From: Pirellulaceae bacterium
GTDB lineage: Bacteria > Planctomycetota > Planctomycetia > Pirellulales > Pirellulaceae
Length of the DNA stretch: 64,000 nucleotides
Direction: 5' to 3'
Assembly: GCA_023382975.1 (NCBI GenBank)
Contig: JAHDXO010000045.1
Location: 24,441-88,440 of the forward strand
The notes under the pieces were generated by a model. That model ran no database searches and had not been told where the DNA came from. It saw nothing but the letters and a program-made list of their open reading frames with translations. Within the stretch, counting starts at the first letter, position 1. Every line of letters begins with the position of its first letter. The translations under genes and the position numbers were made by a program. Shown piece after piece: positions 18,402-26,782 of this stretch.

Positions 18402-18809
18402 TCAAGGCAAGTACAAGCGGCCTGTTCCGCGCAGCACGTCGACGTCGATGAGAACATCAAAAAGGCGCGCCACAACCAACGCAGCGTATTGCGCGTCGCG
18501 TCCGATCCGGTCGGGGTCCGCCAAAGTGAGCACCGGGAGTGCGTCCACGGTATTGTGACGGCGGATGGTCGCTTCCAACGAACTGGACCCCTCCGAGTTG
18601 CGGTTGCCGGTGATCAGGATCACTTGGTTGCTTTGGCACGTGTGCCAGACCGTTGCGTCGGTCGAGTCTCCGCTCAAGCCAAGATCCTCGAACGTGCAAA
18701 GCTTGCATTGGAGGTCGCGCCACAATTCCTCCCAGACGGCCGACTGACAAATATCGATCACGCGTCTGACATGCCCTTGAACGTCGTTGTCGGACATGAT
18801 TCGCAGCAT
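18402..18809 (-). CDS. PIN-like (DUF5615-type) putative toxin
   Basis: This 135-residue protein is encoded nine bases after the DUF433 gene, the usual partner of PIN-like toxins. It has an acidic N-terminal motif (MSDNDVQGHV), a central THR-like segment (DATVWHTCQSNQVILITGNR) and scattered Asp/Glu that could form a PIN active site. The assignment rests mainly on context and on VILITGN, which resembles the second PIN acidic strand. The start could be the ATG at 18809 or that at 18797 (MSDNDVQ); neither has a strong ribosome site. RNase activity is inferred. Confidence 0.6.
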   Translation of the reverse strand: MLRIMSDNDVQGHVRRVIDICQSAVWEELWRDLQCKLCTFEDLGLSGDSTDATVWHTCQSNQVILITGNRNSEGSSSLEATIRRHNTVDALPVLTLADPDRIGRDAQYAALVVARLFDVLIDVDVLRGTGRLYLP

Positions 18810-18818
18810 GTTTGTCGA

Positions 18819-19136
18819 TCAGTTGCTTGCCGCATGTTGGTGCGACAGATGAGCTTTCACTTTGTCCCGGTTCGCGCGCAGCAATGCTTCCACGTGCGGC
18901 GGGTTGCCTGTTTGTATTCGCGCTAAGATCCGCTCGTACTCCGCGTTTACGACATCCGAGTGCGCGTGGATGTAGTCGATGGCCGCCTGGACTTGTTGCG
19001 ACGACAGATTCAGCATGGCAGCAATCCAATCCTGCGTGCGGCCAGCGCGCAGATAATCAAGCACGGTATACACCGTGATCCGGGTTCCCGCGATCTTGGG
19101 ACCATCGCCGCGATCAACGATCCGAGGCTCGGTCAC
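18819..19136 (-). CDS. DUF433 antitoxin-like protein
   Basis: This 105-residue protein is of the DUF433 type: RIVDRGDGPKIAGTRITVYT, then VLDYLRAGRTQDWIAAMLNL and the helix-turn-helix-like SSQQVQAAIDYIHAHSD. Members commonly precede a PIN-like toxin, probably neutralise it and bind their own promoter. The gene is first in the pair, with the toxin nine bases after its stop. The 156 bases upstream (19137-19292) contain no gene. Confidence 0.82.
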   Translation of the reverse strand: MTEPRIVDRGDGPKIAGTRITVYTVLDYLRAGRTQDWIAAMLNLSSQQVQAAIDYIHAHSDVVNAEYERILARIQTGNPPHVEALLRANRDKVKAHLSHQHAASN

Positions 19137-19292
19137 ATTTCACCTCTGCAACTCGAGTTGCGTAAAGTCCAGCCACTCTGGGCCAATTTTACCGTGGAAG
19201 CTCCGCTACGTCGACTACGCAATCCGCCAAATCTGCACATCGTTTGGCGTCCGCATTGGTCATGTAACAGCTATTGCATCCAAGGTGTTGCG

Positions 19293-19721
19293 TCAGAATT
19301 CTGTTTTCGCCATCGTGCAGGCGAAGTCGAAACGGACGGCCAGTTTGCCGTTGCAGCGGACGGTCGCCTGCATGTAGAAGGCGTCGGCCAGGCGTTCGTT
19401 CAAGCGGACTTCCATCTCGACCGTCTCCCCTGGGCGGACCATGCGTTTGAATTTGACGTCGTTCATCCGCGCGGCGACCGGGACGCCTTCGCCGTCCTGC
19501 ATCTGGGCGGACAACAGGATCGCGCCGGTTTGCATCGCGGCCTCGCACAGGATTACGCCCGGCACCAGGGGGTAGTCCGGGTAGTGGCCCTGGAAGAAGA
19601 ACTCGTCGTCCCGGAAGGTCTTGCGGCCGATGATCGAACGCTCGTCGCGCTGAACGATTTCGTCGACCAGCAGCATCGGCGAACGGTGAGGGATAGCGGC
19701 TTCGATAGCTTCTCGGTTCAT
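19293..19721 (-). CDS. FabZ/FabA-like 3-hydroxyacyl-ACP dehydratase (hotdog fold)
   Basis: This 142-residue hotdog protein carries the FabZ layout: AIPHRSPMLLVDEIVQRD near residue 9, then the catalytic-His segment FFQGHYPDYPLVPGVILCEA (family pattern F.GHFP..P..PGV...E). It ends ...FACTMAKTEF. FabZ enzymes dehydrate 3-hydroxyacyl-ACP to trans-2-enoyl-ACP. The gene follows the second FAD oxidoreductase with no gap (stop 19722, start 19721). It is last in the operon with ketosynthase and ACP. Whether it is an active dehydratase or a thioesterase-like relative cannot be told. Confidence 0.85.
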   Translation of the reverse strand: MNREAIEAAIPHRSPMLLVDEIVQRDERSIIGRKTFRDDEFFFQGHYPDYPLVPGVILCEAAMQTGAILLSAQMQDGEGVPVAARMNDVKFKRMVRPGETVEMEVRLNERLADAFYMQATVRCNGKLAVRFDFACTMAKTEF

Positions 19722-21176
19722 TCAGGGTGCCTCTGCGGGTTGCGGTGCCGAAGGTGCGGATGCGGACATCAGCCGGGCGTCGATGTCGTTGGCCACGATC
19801 ACGCCGTAGTTGATGGCGCCCAGCCAGCCGGACATGATGATCCCGACGCTGCCGGCGTGGTACAGCCCGCCGATCTGTTCGGGCAGCGCCCGGCTGATCG
19901 CCAAGCCCTCGAACTTGGTGCCGAAGCTGGCGCCGGCCAGGTGCCGGGTATAGTGTTCGAAGGTCTGCGGCGTGGCGGCCTCGAGGTGCGCGATCCGCTC
20001 CCGGCAGTTGGGGACGTATTTTTCCAGGGCGTCCAGCGTGGTCTCGATCAAGTCCTGTTTGCGGGCTTCGTATTCTTCCGCGGGCAGATTGGCCCAGTCC
20101 TCGTAGCGGGCGTTGGTGCTCGAGACGATCGCATAGCGAGGTTCGGCGTGGGGCCGCATCCGCGGGTAGTAGAACGAAAAGGTGCGGCTGGTGATGTCGC
20201 GGCTCAGCAGCAGATCCGTGCGGAACTCGCGGGCCGTCGAGCTGAACAGCAGATCGCCCGTCGATTCGTCGATCTGCTCGCCCGGCTTCAGCGCCATGTA
20301 GACCTGGGTGCTCGAGGTATTCAGCCGCACGGCGCGGGCCTCGTCCAGGAACGCGGGGTCGAAATTCCTTTCGCCGACCATCCGGAAGATCGTCGAGCGA
20401 AGATTGGCGTTGGAGATCACGGCCCGCGTGCCGATCGTCCGTCCGTTGACTTGGACACCGCTGACTTGCCCGTGTTCGACCAAAATCTTCTCGACGTTGC
20501 AGCGGATGCGCACGTCGACTCCGTTGCGCAGCAGTTCCTGATGCATCAACTGGACCAGCCGGTCCGTGCCGCCCTCGAAGATGTACACGCCCTTGGACAT
20601 GAAGTTGGAAAACACGATCCCGTAGGTGATCGCGGGATCTTCCAGCGTCGAACCGTTGGCGTAGACGATCGGCTCCATCAGCAGGCGGACGACGTCGTCG
20701 CGGCCCGGGAAGAACCGCTCGAACAACTGGCCGACGGTCAACTTCTGGTCGTCGTAGAAGTTCATGCCGCGAGCCGTGTCGAAGAACTGCTGAACCGTCT
20801 CGGCGGCGATGCCAAACCGCTCGACCAGCAACTGCGAGAAATCGTCGCGGTCGTAGGTCGTCGTCAGCGAGAACATCGGGTTGTCGAAGCGGATGTATTT
20901 CAGTTGGACGATGCGGTCGGCGATCTCGCGGTTCCAGTAGCGCCGGCAGCTCTTGATCATGCCGACCGGAAATCCGTGCAGCGAGATATCGAAAATGTGG
21001 CCGCCGGGCCGCTTGAACCAGGTGGCCAGCCCGCCCAGCTTGTAGTGCTGTTCGAGCAGCAGGACCGAGTACCCGGCTCGCCCCAGCACGTTGGCCGCGG
21101 TCAGGCCGCCCAGTCCGGCGCCGATCACGATGACGTCGTAGCGGTCGCGGGCATCTTTCAGAAAGTCTTTCGGCAT
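19722..21176 (-). CDS. CrtI-like FAD-dependent oxidoreductase (second copy in operon)
   Basis: This 484-residue protein has an N-terminal Rossmann FAD site, DVIVIGAGLGGLTAANVLGR, followed by AGYSVLLLEQHYKLGGLATW. The C-terminal region has the flavin-site pattern GGLYHAGSVGIIMSGWLGAI. The length and layout match phytoene desaturase/carotenoid isomerase-type enzymes (CrtI/CrtISO). It differs from the first copy in most of the middle region, so the two are probably not interchangeable. Both lie in an operon with ketosynthase, ACP and dehydratase, so the substrate is more likely an acyl chain than a carotenoid. The direction of redox (desaturase, isomerase or cyclase-like) cannot be told. Confidence 0.8.
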   Translation of the reverse strand: MPKDFLKDARDRYDVIVIGAGLGGLTAANVLGRAGYSVLLLEQHYKLGGLATWFKRPGGHIFDISLHGFPVGMIKSCRRYWNREIADRIVQLKYIRFDNPMFSLTTTYDRDDFSQLLVERFGIAAETVQQFFDTARGMNFYDDQKLTVGQLFERFFPGRDDVVRLLMEPIVYANGSTLEDPAITYGIVFSNFMSKGVYIFEGGTDRLVQLMHQELLRNGVDVRIRCNVEKILVEHGQVSGVQVNGRTIGTRAVISNANLRSTIFRMVGERNFDPAFLDEARAVRLNTSSTQVYMALKPGEQIDESTGDLLFSSTAREFRTDLLLSRDITSRTFSFYYPRMRPHAEPRYAIVSSTNARYEDWANLPAEEYEARKQDLIETTLDALEKYVPNCRERIAHLEAATPQTFEHYTRHLAGASFGTKFEGLAISRALPEQIGGLYHAGSVGIIMSGWLGAINYGVIVANDIDARLMSASAPSAPQPAEAP

Positions 21177-21185
21177 GGCAGGGCG

Positions 21186-22574
21186 CTAGTCCTTCAAGCA
21201 GTGCTGGTTGGCGATCGAAATCCCGCTGACGATCGCTCCGATGATTCCCACGAACCCTTGGTCGGTGCCGCACAGGAACAGGTTCTTCAGGTGCGTCGTG
21301 CCGTCCAATCGCTTTTCCGGCGCCCCGTACACCGCGCCGTTGTCGTGCCAGGTGAAGCGGCGGATGGTGTTGGGCGTGAACATGTCCGTGTCGATCACGT
21401 GCGCACGGAAATCGGGCATGAAGCGGACGGCCGACGCGGCCATGCAATCGTACCAGTGCAGTTTCTCCAAGCGGTATTGCTCCTCGTTCAACGTCGTCCA
21501 GCGGTCGAAGCTGGCCAGCGAGGTGATCCGGATGACGCCATCGGGCAACTGGCCGTCGGATGGATCGTAGGCGTAGTTGTTCGGAGAACAGACGACGCCG
21601 GTACGCATGTCGCACAAGCCCTCGCGCGGCGTCTGCCAGTGGAATTTGTCCGAGTCGTTGTAGAACACGATCGTCCGGTCGTGGCCCAGTTCCGCGGGCT
21701 GTTTGTCGAGGATCGAGATCGATTCCACAAAGGACAGTTGTCCCGCCAGGTCGGTTTCGACTCGCGTGATGTCCTCGCACAACCGCATCGTCTCGACGAA
21801 CCCCGCCGACGAAAGAACCCGGCGGGCCGCGATCTGCTGGCCATCGTCCAGCACCACGCCCGTGGCGCGGCCGTCCTCGACGACGATCCGGTTGACGCCG
21901 CTGCGCAGACGCAGTTCGCCGCCGAGCGACCGGAACCGCTTCACCAGGTTCCGCAGGATCGGGCGGACGCCGCGGAAAGGCCGCGCGAAGCCTTCCAGGA
22001 AAATGCTGCGGAACATGATGCAGAATTGGCCAAAGGCCATGTCTCGCTCGCGCGCGTTCCCGTACCACATCAGCGGGCAGAGCAGCATCTCGATCAGCAG
22101 CGGGTCGCGGAGCGTCCGCCCCAACACCTCGCGGGCCGACATGTTGAAATGCTCCTGCTGCAGGTCGTCGTAGTCGACCAGCTCGCGCAGCAGTTGCTGA
22201 AAGCGGTCCTTTTCGCGCGGAAACCGCGCGGCGATCTCGGCCTCCAGCAACCGGATGTCGTTGCCGAAACGCAACTCGACGCCCGGAAACCGGATCGCGG
22301 AACCGATCTGGGGCGCCAGGGTGAAATCCTCCCAGCGGAAACGCAGTTGCCGCAACAGACGAGCGAACGGGCCGCGTTTGGCGCCTTTCGGAGTGAAGTT
22401 CGTCACGGCGTGCAGGCCCACGTCGTAGTCGCGTCCGCGCAGCCGGTAGAACGAGTTCAGCCCGCCGATCGTGTAGTGGCGTTCCAGAATGCAGACCCGC
22501 TGGTCGTAGTAGGCCAAGCGGATGCCGGCCGCCAGCCCCGACATTCCCGCGCCGATGATGATCGTGTCGTACAT
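21186..22574 (-). CDS. CrtI-like FAD-dependent oxidoreductase (first copy in operon)
   Basis: This 462-residue protein begins MYDTIIIGAGMSGLAAGIRL, a dinucleotide-binding site, then VCILERHYTIGGLNSFYRLR. The C-terminal FAD-binding part is KNLFLCGTDQGFVGIIGAIV. The overall pattern is CrtI/CrtISO-like. It starts 75 bases after the ACP stop, in a gap filled by a degenerate REP-like palindrome, and its stop is nine bases before the next oxidoreductase. It likely acts on an ACP-bound or released acyl chain made by the ketosynthase. The exact reaction is unknown. Confidence 0.8.
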   Translation of the reverse strand: MYDTIIIGAGMSGLAAGIRLAYYDQRVCILERHYTIGGLNSFYRLRGRDYDVGLHAVTNFTPKGAKRGPFARLLRQLRFRWEDFTLAPQIGSAIRFPGVELRFGNDIRLLEAEIAARFPREKDRFQQLLRELVDYDDLQQEHFNMSAREVLGRTLRDPLLIEMLLCPLMWYGNARERDMAFGQFCIMFRSIFLEGFARPFRGVRPILRNLVKRFRSLGGELRLRSGVNRIVVEDGRATGVVLDDGQQIAARRVLSSAGFVETMRLCEDITRVETDLAGQLSFVESISILDKQPAELGHDRTIVFYNDSDKFHWQTPREGLCDMRTGVVCSPNNYAYDPSDGQLPDGVIRITSLASFDRWTTLNEEQYRLEKLHWYDCMAASAVRFMPDFRAHVIDTDMFTPNTIRRFTWHDNGAVYGAPEKRLDGTTHLKNLFLCGTDQGFVGIIGAIVSGISIANQHCLKD

Positions 22575-22576
22575 CG

Positions 22577-22634
22577 CGTAGACGAATTCGTAGGAATTCG
22601 GAGACCCTCCCGCGGTTCGTGAGAATTCGGAGAT
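22577..22634. repeat. Degenerate REP-like palindromic repeats
   Basis: Two partial copies of the GAATTCGTGAGAATTC family lie between the ACP and first oxidoreductase genes (GAATTCGTAGGAATTCGG, then TTCGTGAGAATTCGGAGA). They sit inside the probable operon, so they could separate or weaken transcription of the downstream part. Confidence 0.65.
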
Positions 22635-22649
22635 CCCGCGTCGGCCCGC

Positions 22650-22901
22650 CTACAGATCCTTCATCAACGGCGCCAAATACTGAACGGTGCTGGACATGCT
22701 GGCCAGTTGCGCATAATCCTCCTCGGGAATCTGGACCCGGTGCCGTTTGCGCAGCTCCATGACGATGTCCAGAAAGTCCATGCTGTCCATCTCCAACTGC
22801 TCGCGGAAAGACACTTCGTCATCCAGGTTGCTGAGGTCTTCGTCCGGAGCGATGCTCTCCAGGATGTCCAGTACCTCCGCACGAATATCGGCGGGCGTCA
22901 T
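22650..22901 (-). CDS. Acyl carrier protein
   Basis: This 83-residue acidic helical protein has the 4'-phosphopantetheine attachment motif EMDSMDFLDIVMEL, with the serine as the modified residue (the classic motif is DSL). It starts at an ATG behind GGAGG, 39 bases after the ketosynthase stop. Its place between ketosynthase and CrtI-like oxidoreductases suggests it is dedicated to this pathway and not the housekeeping ACP. Confidence 0.9.
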   Translation of the reverse strand: MTPADIRAEVLDILESIAPDEDLSNLDDEVSFREQLEMDSMDFLDIVMELRKRHRVQIPEEDYAQLASMSSTVQYLAPLMKDL

Positions 22902-22940
22902 GCTGCGTTGCCTCCGTCTTTGATTTCAGGTTTGCGGCCC

Positions 22941-24200
22941 TTAGAACCGTTTCACAATCACGACCGAATTGATCCCGAGCATGCCGAACGAGTTGTTCAG
23001 AACGTAGCTCGGATGTTCCATCTCGCGCGGCTGATTCAGGACCAGACCTTTCAATTCGCATTCCGGATCAAGTTCGTCGACGTTGATCGTCGCATGGCAG
23101 ACCTTGTCCTGGAACGCGCCCAGATTGCCCGCCAGTTCCAGTGCGCCGGCCGCGCCCATGCTGTGTCCGATGAAGCTCTTGGTGTTGTTGAAGCACGTCC
23201 GGTCCGAGCCGCCGAAGATCCGCCGCAGAGCATCGCACTCTTGCGCGTCGCCGCTGGTCGTGCCGGTGGCATGCGTGCTGACGATGTCGATCTGCTCGGG
23301 CGCCAGCCCCGCGCGCTTCAGCGCCAGTTGCACGCACTCCGCCTGCCGCTCGGGATTGGGCAGCACGAAATCCGTGGCGTCTGTGTTCATCGCATAGCCG
23401 ACCAGTTCGCCGTAGATCCGCGCGCCGCGCCGCCGAGCGTCGTCCAGTCGCTCCAGCGTGTAGACGCATCCTCCCTCGGCCACGACGATCCCGTTGCGGT
23501 TCAGATCGAACGGCCGCGATGCGCGAGCCGGATCGGTGTGCTCGGCCAACGCGCCCTGGCTGCGGAAACTGGCGAAGATCCCGAACGTGCGGATGCTCTC
23601 CGACACGCCGCCGCAAAACGCCAGATCGCATTCGTTCAACCGGAGCATTTGAGCGCCTTGGATCAGGCCGGCATTGCCAGCCGCACAGGCCGCCCCGATC
23701 GTGTAGTGCGGCCCCGTGATCCCCATGTTCAATGCCACTTCGCCCGCGGGGTTGTTCGCCACGGTGCGAGGGTTGTGGTGGTGCGACCAGAAACTGGTGT
23801 CGTAATCGTACCCCTTGATCTCGAAGATCTCGTTTTCCGTCTCGACGTTGCCGTGCTCGGTAACCCCCAAGTAGATGCCGACTCGCGATTTGTCGATGTT
23901 CTCCCAGTCCAGTCCGGCGTCGCGAACCGATTCGTTGCTGCAGTAGATTCCCACGCTGCCGGCCCGCGTCCCGCGCCGCAGCTCCTTGCGGGCCTGGTAA
24001 CGGCGTTCGTCGAAGTGACAGATGCCGGCAAAGGTCTTGCCTACGTAGCGAATCTCGTATTCCGACACGCCGCTGCGCCCGTTCAACAGGCTCTCGCGGA
24101 ACTCGCCCAGCGAATTCCCGTTCGGCGCCGTCAATCCGATTCCTGTCAAGACAATCCGTTGATTGTCCGGCAGATGACTTGACGAAGTGGTTGCGACCAT
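22941..24200 (-). CDS. Beta-ketoacyl-ACP synthase (KAS II/FabF-like)
   Basis: This 419-residue thiolase-fold enzyme extends acyl-ACP by Claisen condensation. The catalytic Cys is in IGAACAAGNAGLIQGAQML. The His residues are in STHATGTTSGDAQECDAL and KSFIGHSMGAAGALELAGNL, giving a normal Cys-His-His triad. The N-terminus (QRIVLTGIGLTAPNGNSLGE) is that of FabF-like enzymes. AAGGAAAT precedes the ATG at 24200. It is the first gene of the five-gene operon. The nearest branch could be a FabF or a PKS/polyene-type ketosynthase; no chain-length factor is encoded next to it. Confidence 0.9.
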   Translation of the reverse strand: MVATTSSSHLPDNQRIVLTGIGLTAPNGNSLGEFRESLLNGRSGVSEYEIRYVGKTFAGICHFDERRYQARKELRRGTRAGSVGIYCSNESVRDAGLDWENIDKSRVGIYLGVTEHGNVETENEIFEIKGYDYDTSFWSHHHNPRTVANNPAGEVALNMGITGPHYTIGAACAAGNAGLIQGAQMLRLNECDLAFCGGVSESIRTFGIFASFRSQGALAEHTDPARASRPFDLNRNGIVVAEGGCVYTLERLDDARRRGARIYGELVGYAMNTDATDFVLPNPERQAECVQLALKRAGLAPEQIDIVSTHATGTTSGDAQECDALRRIFGGSDRTCFNNTKSFIGHSMGAAGALELAGNLGAFQDKVCHATINVDELDPECELKGLVLNQPREMEHPSYVLNNSFGMLGINSVVIVKRF

Positions 24201-24446
24201 ATTTCCTTTCCGACGAGCCGGGAGGATTTCGAGAGTTCTGCGTCCGGCTCTTTGACAACTAAGAAACTACCCATTTCCACAGATATTGGCAAGCGCCCCG
24301 AACAGGAGACGGCCGAGATTTGGGACAGGGATCTCCGCGATTGTAGCCGGAAGCGTGAACGAGGAAAGGCTCCAGGCTCTGGCGAGTGCAGCGACCCCGC
24401 TTGTTCGCCTTGAAGACGCACTCATCCCGTTTTCGAAGTGCAAACA

Positions 24447-25445
24447 TCAAAGTCCGGTCGGTGACAATTCCGCTGCCAAACGCTTCATGCCTTCGGCCGT
24501 GGAAATCTGCGGGAGATAACCAAAGTCATTTCGGGCCCGCTGGATGTCAAAATAGTGACTCTTGGCTAACTGAGAAGCCAGAAATCGCGTCATCCGCGGT
24601 TCGCTCGTCCAACCCATGGTTCGGTAAGCGGTCTCCATGGTCGCTCCGATCCTCCAAGCGGTTCGAAACGACAGCGATTTTCGCACCGGCGGCAGGCCAG
24701 CCAAGCCCAGGATTTCATTGATCCAATTCCAGCAATTGACGGGTTCGCCCTGGCTGATGAAATACGCTCGGCCGCAAACCTTCGAGCCCTCTTCCAAAGC
24801 ATCCGCCGCTTGCAGGTGGGCCGCGGCAGCGTTTTCCACGTAGATCATGTCGACCAGATTCTTCCCGTCTCCAACTCGGCGCAACTTCCCTTGGCGCGCC
24901 CGGTTCAGCAACCGCGGGATCAGGTGGCTGTCTCTAGGACCCCATATCAGGTGAGGCCGAAGGGCGCAGGTCACCAGTCCCTGCTGACCACTGGACGCCA
25001 GCACATGCTGCTCGGCCAATGCCTTGGTGTGTGGATAGTGGCACAGCCACCGGGAAGCGTACGGGACCGATTCGTCCACGCCGTTCTGGTCGCTGCCGTC
25101 GAACGTGACGCTGGGGCTGCTGGTGTAAACCAGTTTCCGCACGCGATGCCGCAGGCAACCGGCTACGATGTTCTTGGTCGCCAGGGTGTTGATGCTGTAG
25201 TAGTGATCCCAACTGCCCCAGATGCCTGCCACGGCGGCGGCGTGGAAGACGACGTCCATGCCGTGGCACACGACCATGGCCAGATCCGCGTCGCGCAGAT
25301 CGCCTTGAACCGTCTCGACACACATGGATTCCAGAGCCGGGTAGGATCCGCGCGAAACGCATCGCACTCGATCGCCGCGGGCGACCAATTGTTCGACAAG
25401 ATAGCGGCCGAGAAATCCACCGGCCCCGGTGACGAGGACTCTCAC
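24447..25445 (-). CDS. OleD-like NAD(P)-dependent 2-alkyl-3-ketoalkanoate reductase / 3-beta-HSD family
   Basis: The start is a GTG at 25445 with AGAAGG nine bases upstream; the frame runs on further without support. The 332-residue product opens with the extended-SDR site MRVLVTGAGGFLGRYLVEQL. It has the active-site pair YPHTKALAEQHVLA and the loop VAGIWGSWDHYYSINTLAT. That loop and the SPSVTFDGSDQNGVDESVPY segment resemble OleD (2-alkyl-3-oxoalkanoate reductase of long-chain olefin synthesis), for which OleABC would be needed elsewhere. A sterol- or flavonoid-type SDR is the alternative. It lies 246 bases after the ketosynthase start on the same strand, so it is probably a separate transcript. 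Confidence 0.75.
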   Translation of the reverse strand: MRVLVTGAGGFLGRYLVEQLVARGDRVRCVSRGSYPALESMCVETVQGDLRDADLAMVVCHGMDVVFHAAAVAGIWGSWDHYYSINTLATKNIVAGCLRHRVRKLVYTSSPSVTFDGSDQNGVDESVPYASRWLCHYPHTKALAEQHVLASSGQQGLVTCALRPHLIWGPRDSHLIPRLLNRARQGKLRRVGDGKNLVDMIYVENAAAAHLQAADALEEGSKVCGRAYFISQGEPVNCWNWINEILGLAGLPPVRKSLSFRTAWRIGATMETAYRTMGWTSEPRMTRFLASQLAKSHYFDIQRARNDFGYLPQISTAEGMKRLAAELSPTGL

Positions 25446-25552
25446 AATGATCGCCTTCTGAAGTCTCCGAACTTGGCAGCGCGAACGATGCCCAAATGGT
25501 CCAGCCGTTGAAGATACCGTCTCCCCAACCGCTTGGACACCCACCGCCCAAT

Positions 25553-26746
25553 TCACTCTCCGCCCAACGTCCTGCGGATCGTCTGTGCCGGTACGACCGA
25601 TCGAAAAACCATCTGATTGCCGGCGGGTTCGGTCGACGAGACAAGTCCGGCGACGGCGCCTTGCGGATTGAAGACGGGCGATCCGCTGGAACCATCCGCG
25701 AATTCGGCCGTCACGCTCATCTTGATCGTGGAACGACCGTACAGGATGACGGCCGCGTAGCGGCTGATGTGACCGTGGCTCAACGTGAAAAACCGACCGG
25801 ACGGATGGGAGATGATTGTCACCGGCGTTCCCGTCACGTCTCCTGGAGAAAGCGGGCAGAAATCCAATCCGTCGGCGGCGATCCGCAACAGGGCCAGGTC
25901 TTCGCTTTGATCCGCGACCAGGACTTCGACGATCGGATGCACGCTGCCGTCCGACAATCGCACGCCGCGCGACACGATTTCCGACGACTTGTCCAGCACG
26001 TGGTAGGCCGTCGCGATCACTCCCGTTGCTGTCAATACGACGCCGCCGGCGTGCGTAACCGTCCCGTCGCGATACAACTGGCCGATCACCACGACCGACC
26101 GGCGGTATCGGTCGTAGATTTCCGCGGGACTCAGACCCGGCGAGAGCGGAACTGGCTCCGGCAACGCGATCGCTGTTGCGGGCCGCGTGCGTCTCAATTG
26201 TTCTCGCCACCGCTCGTAACCGACGACGTCTCCCGAGGATCGAATGCGATGCAGTTGTTGCACCAGATTGTTGAGGATCTCGCCGTCGTAAACGACCTCG
26301 CCGATCCAACCGGTGGCGTCGACATCCTCCTCGGCCCGGTACTGTGGTCCCAGCGGGATCGTGCTCTGCTCGACTCGCTCGAAGCCACGAGGCACGACCA
26401 GGCTGAGGCCCGCGAGGTTCTCGGGGCCCAGCGAAAACCGCAGCACGCCCGATTTGCCGATCAGCAACCGGTACTCGCCGTCTTTCCAGCGCACCACGAC
26501 TCGGTCATCGACCAGGCAATCCCCTTGGTCATTTCGCAAGCGAATCAGCACGGGATACGACCCGCGGTTGCTCGATTGATCGAGAAAACGGGCGAACTGT
26601 TCCTGGTCGATCCCGACGGCTTGGTAGAAGTCCAGGATGGAAACCTCTTGCGACGGTGCCGACACCCGTTGCCGTCGCGCATAGCGGGCGACGACGATTC
26701 CCAGCAGCAGCAGAGCCAACAGGATCGGTACAAGAGGACGTTTCAT
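25553..26746 (-). CDS. Trypsin-like serine protease, membrane-anchored
   Basis: The start at 26746 (MKRPLVPILLALLLLGIVVA) gives a single N-terminal signal anchor, so most of the 397 residues are periplasmic. The C-terminal half is a trypsin-like domain with His in VIATAYHVLDKSSE, Asp in DQSEDLALLRIA and Ser in ADGSSGSPVFNPQG, giving a complete triad. There is no PDZ domain, unlike DegP or DegS. The N-terminal region (residues 40-200) has a beta-rich part (VVVRWKDGEYRLLIGKSG) that I do not recognise. The gene follows SixA by 36 bases and is probably cotranscribed with it. Confidence 0.83.
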   Translation of the reverse strand: MKRPLVPILLALLLLGIVVARYARRQRVSAPSQEVSILDFYQAVGIDQEQFARFLDQSSNRGSYPVLIRLRNDQGDCLVDDRVVVRWKDGEYRLLIGKSGVLRFSLGPENLAGLSLVVPRGFERVEQSTIPLGPQYRAEEDVDATGWIGEVVYDGEILNNLVQQLHRIRSSGDVVGYERWREQLRRTRPATAIALPEPVPLSPGLSPAEIYDRYRRSVVVIGQLYRDGTVTHAGGVVLTATGVIATAYHVLDKSSEIVSRGVRLSDGSVHPIVEVLVADQSEDLALLRIAADGLDFCPLSPGDVTGTPVTIISHPSGRFFTLSHGHISRYAAVILYGRSTIKMSVTAEFADGSSGSPVFNPQGAVAGLVSSTEPAGNQMVFRSVVPAQTIRRTLGGE

Positions 26747-26782
26747 GGTGGGCTTAGGCTCTCTGAACTCTCGCAAGTTCAG

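Noticed and set aside
19722..22574. Carotenoid biosynthesis as the role of the two CrtI-like genes
   Set aside because: No phytoene synthase (CrtB), GGPP synthase or lycopene cyclase is nearby; the linked ketosynthase, ACP and dehydratase point to an acyl-chain substrate.
18960..22622. Open frame of 1,220 codons on the plus strand across the oxidoreductase genes
   Set aside because: It lies antisense to four recognisable genes, has Arg/His/Gln-rich composition typical of GC-rich shadow frames and no domain.
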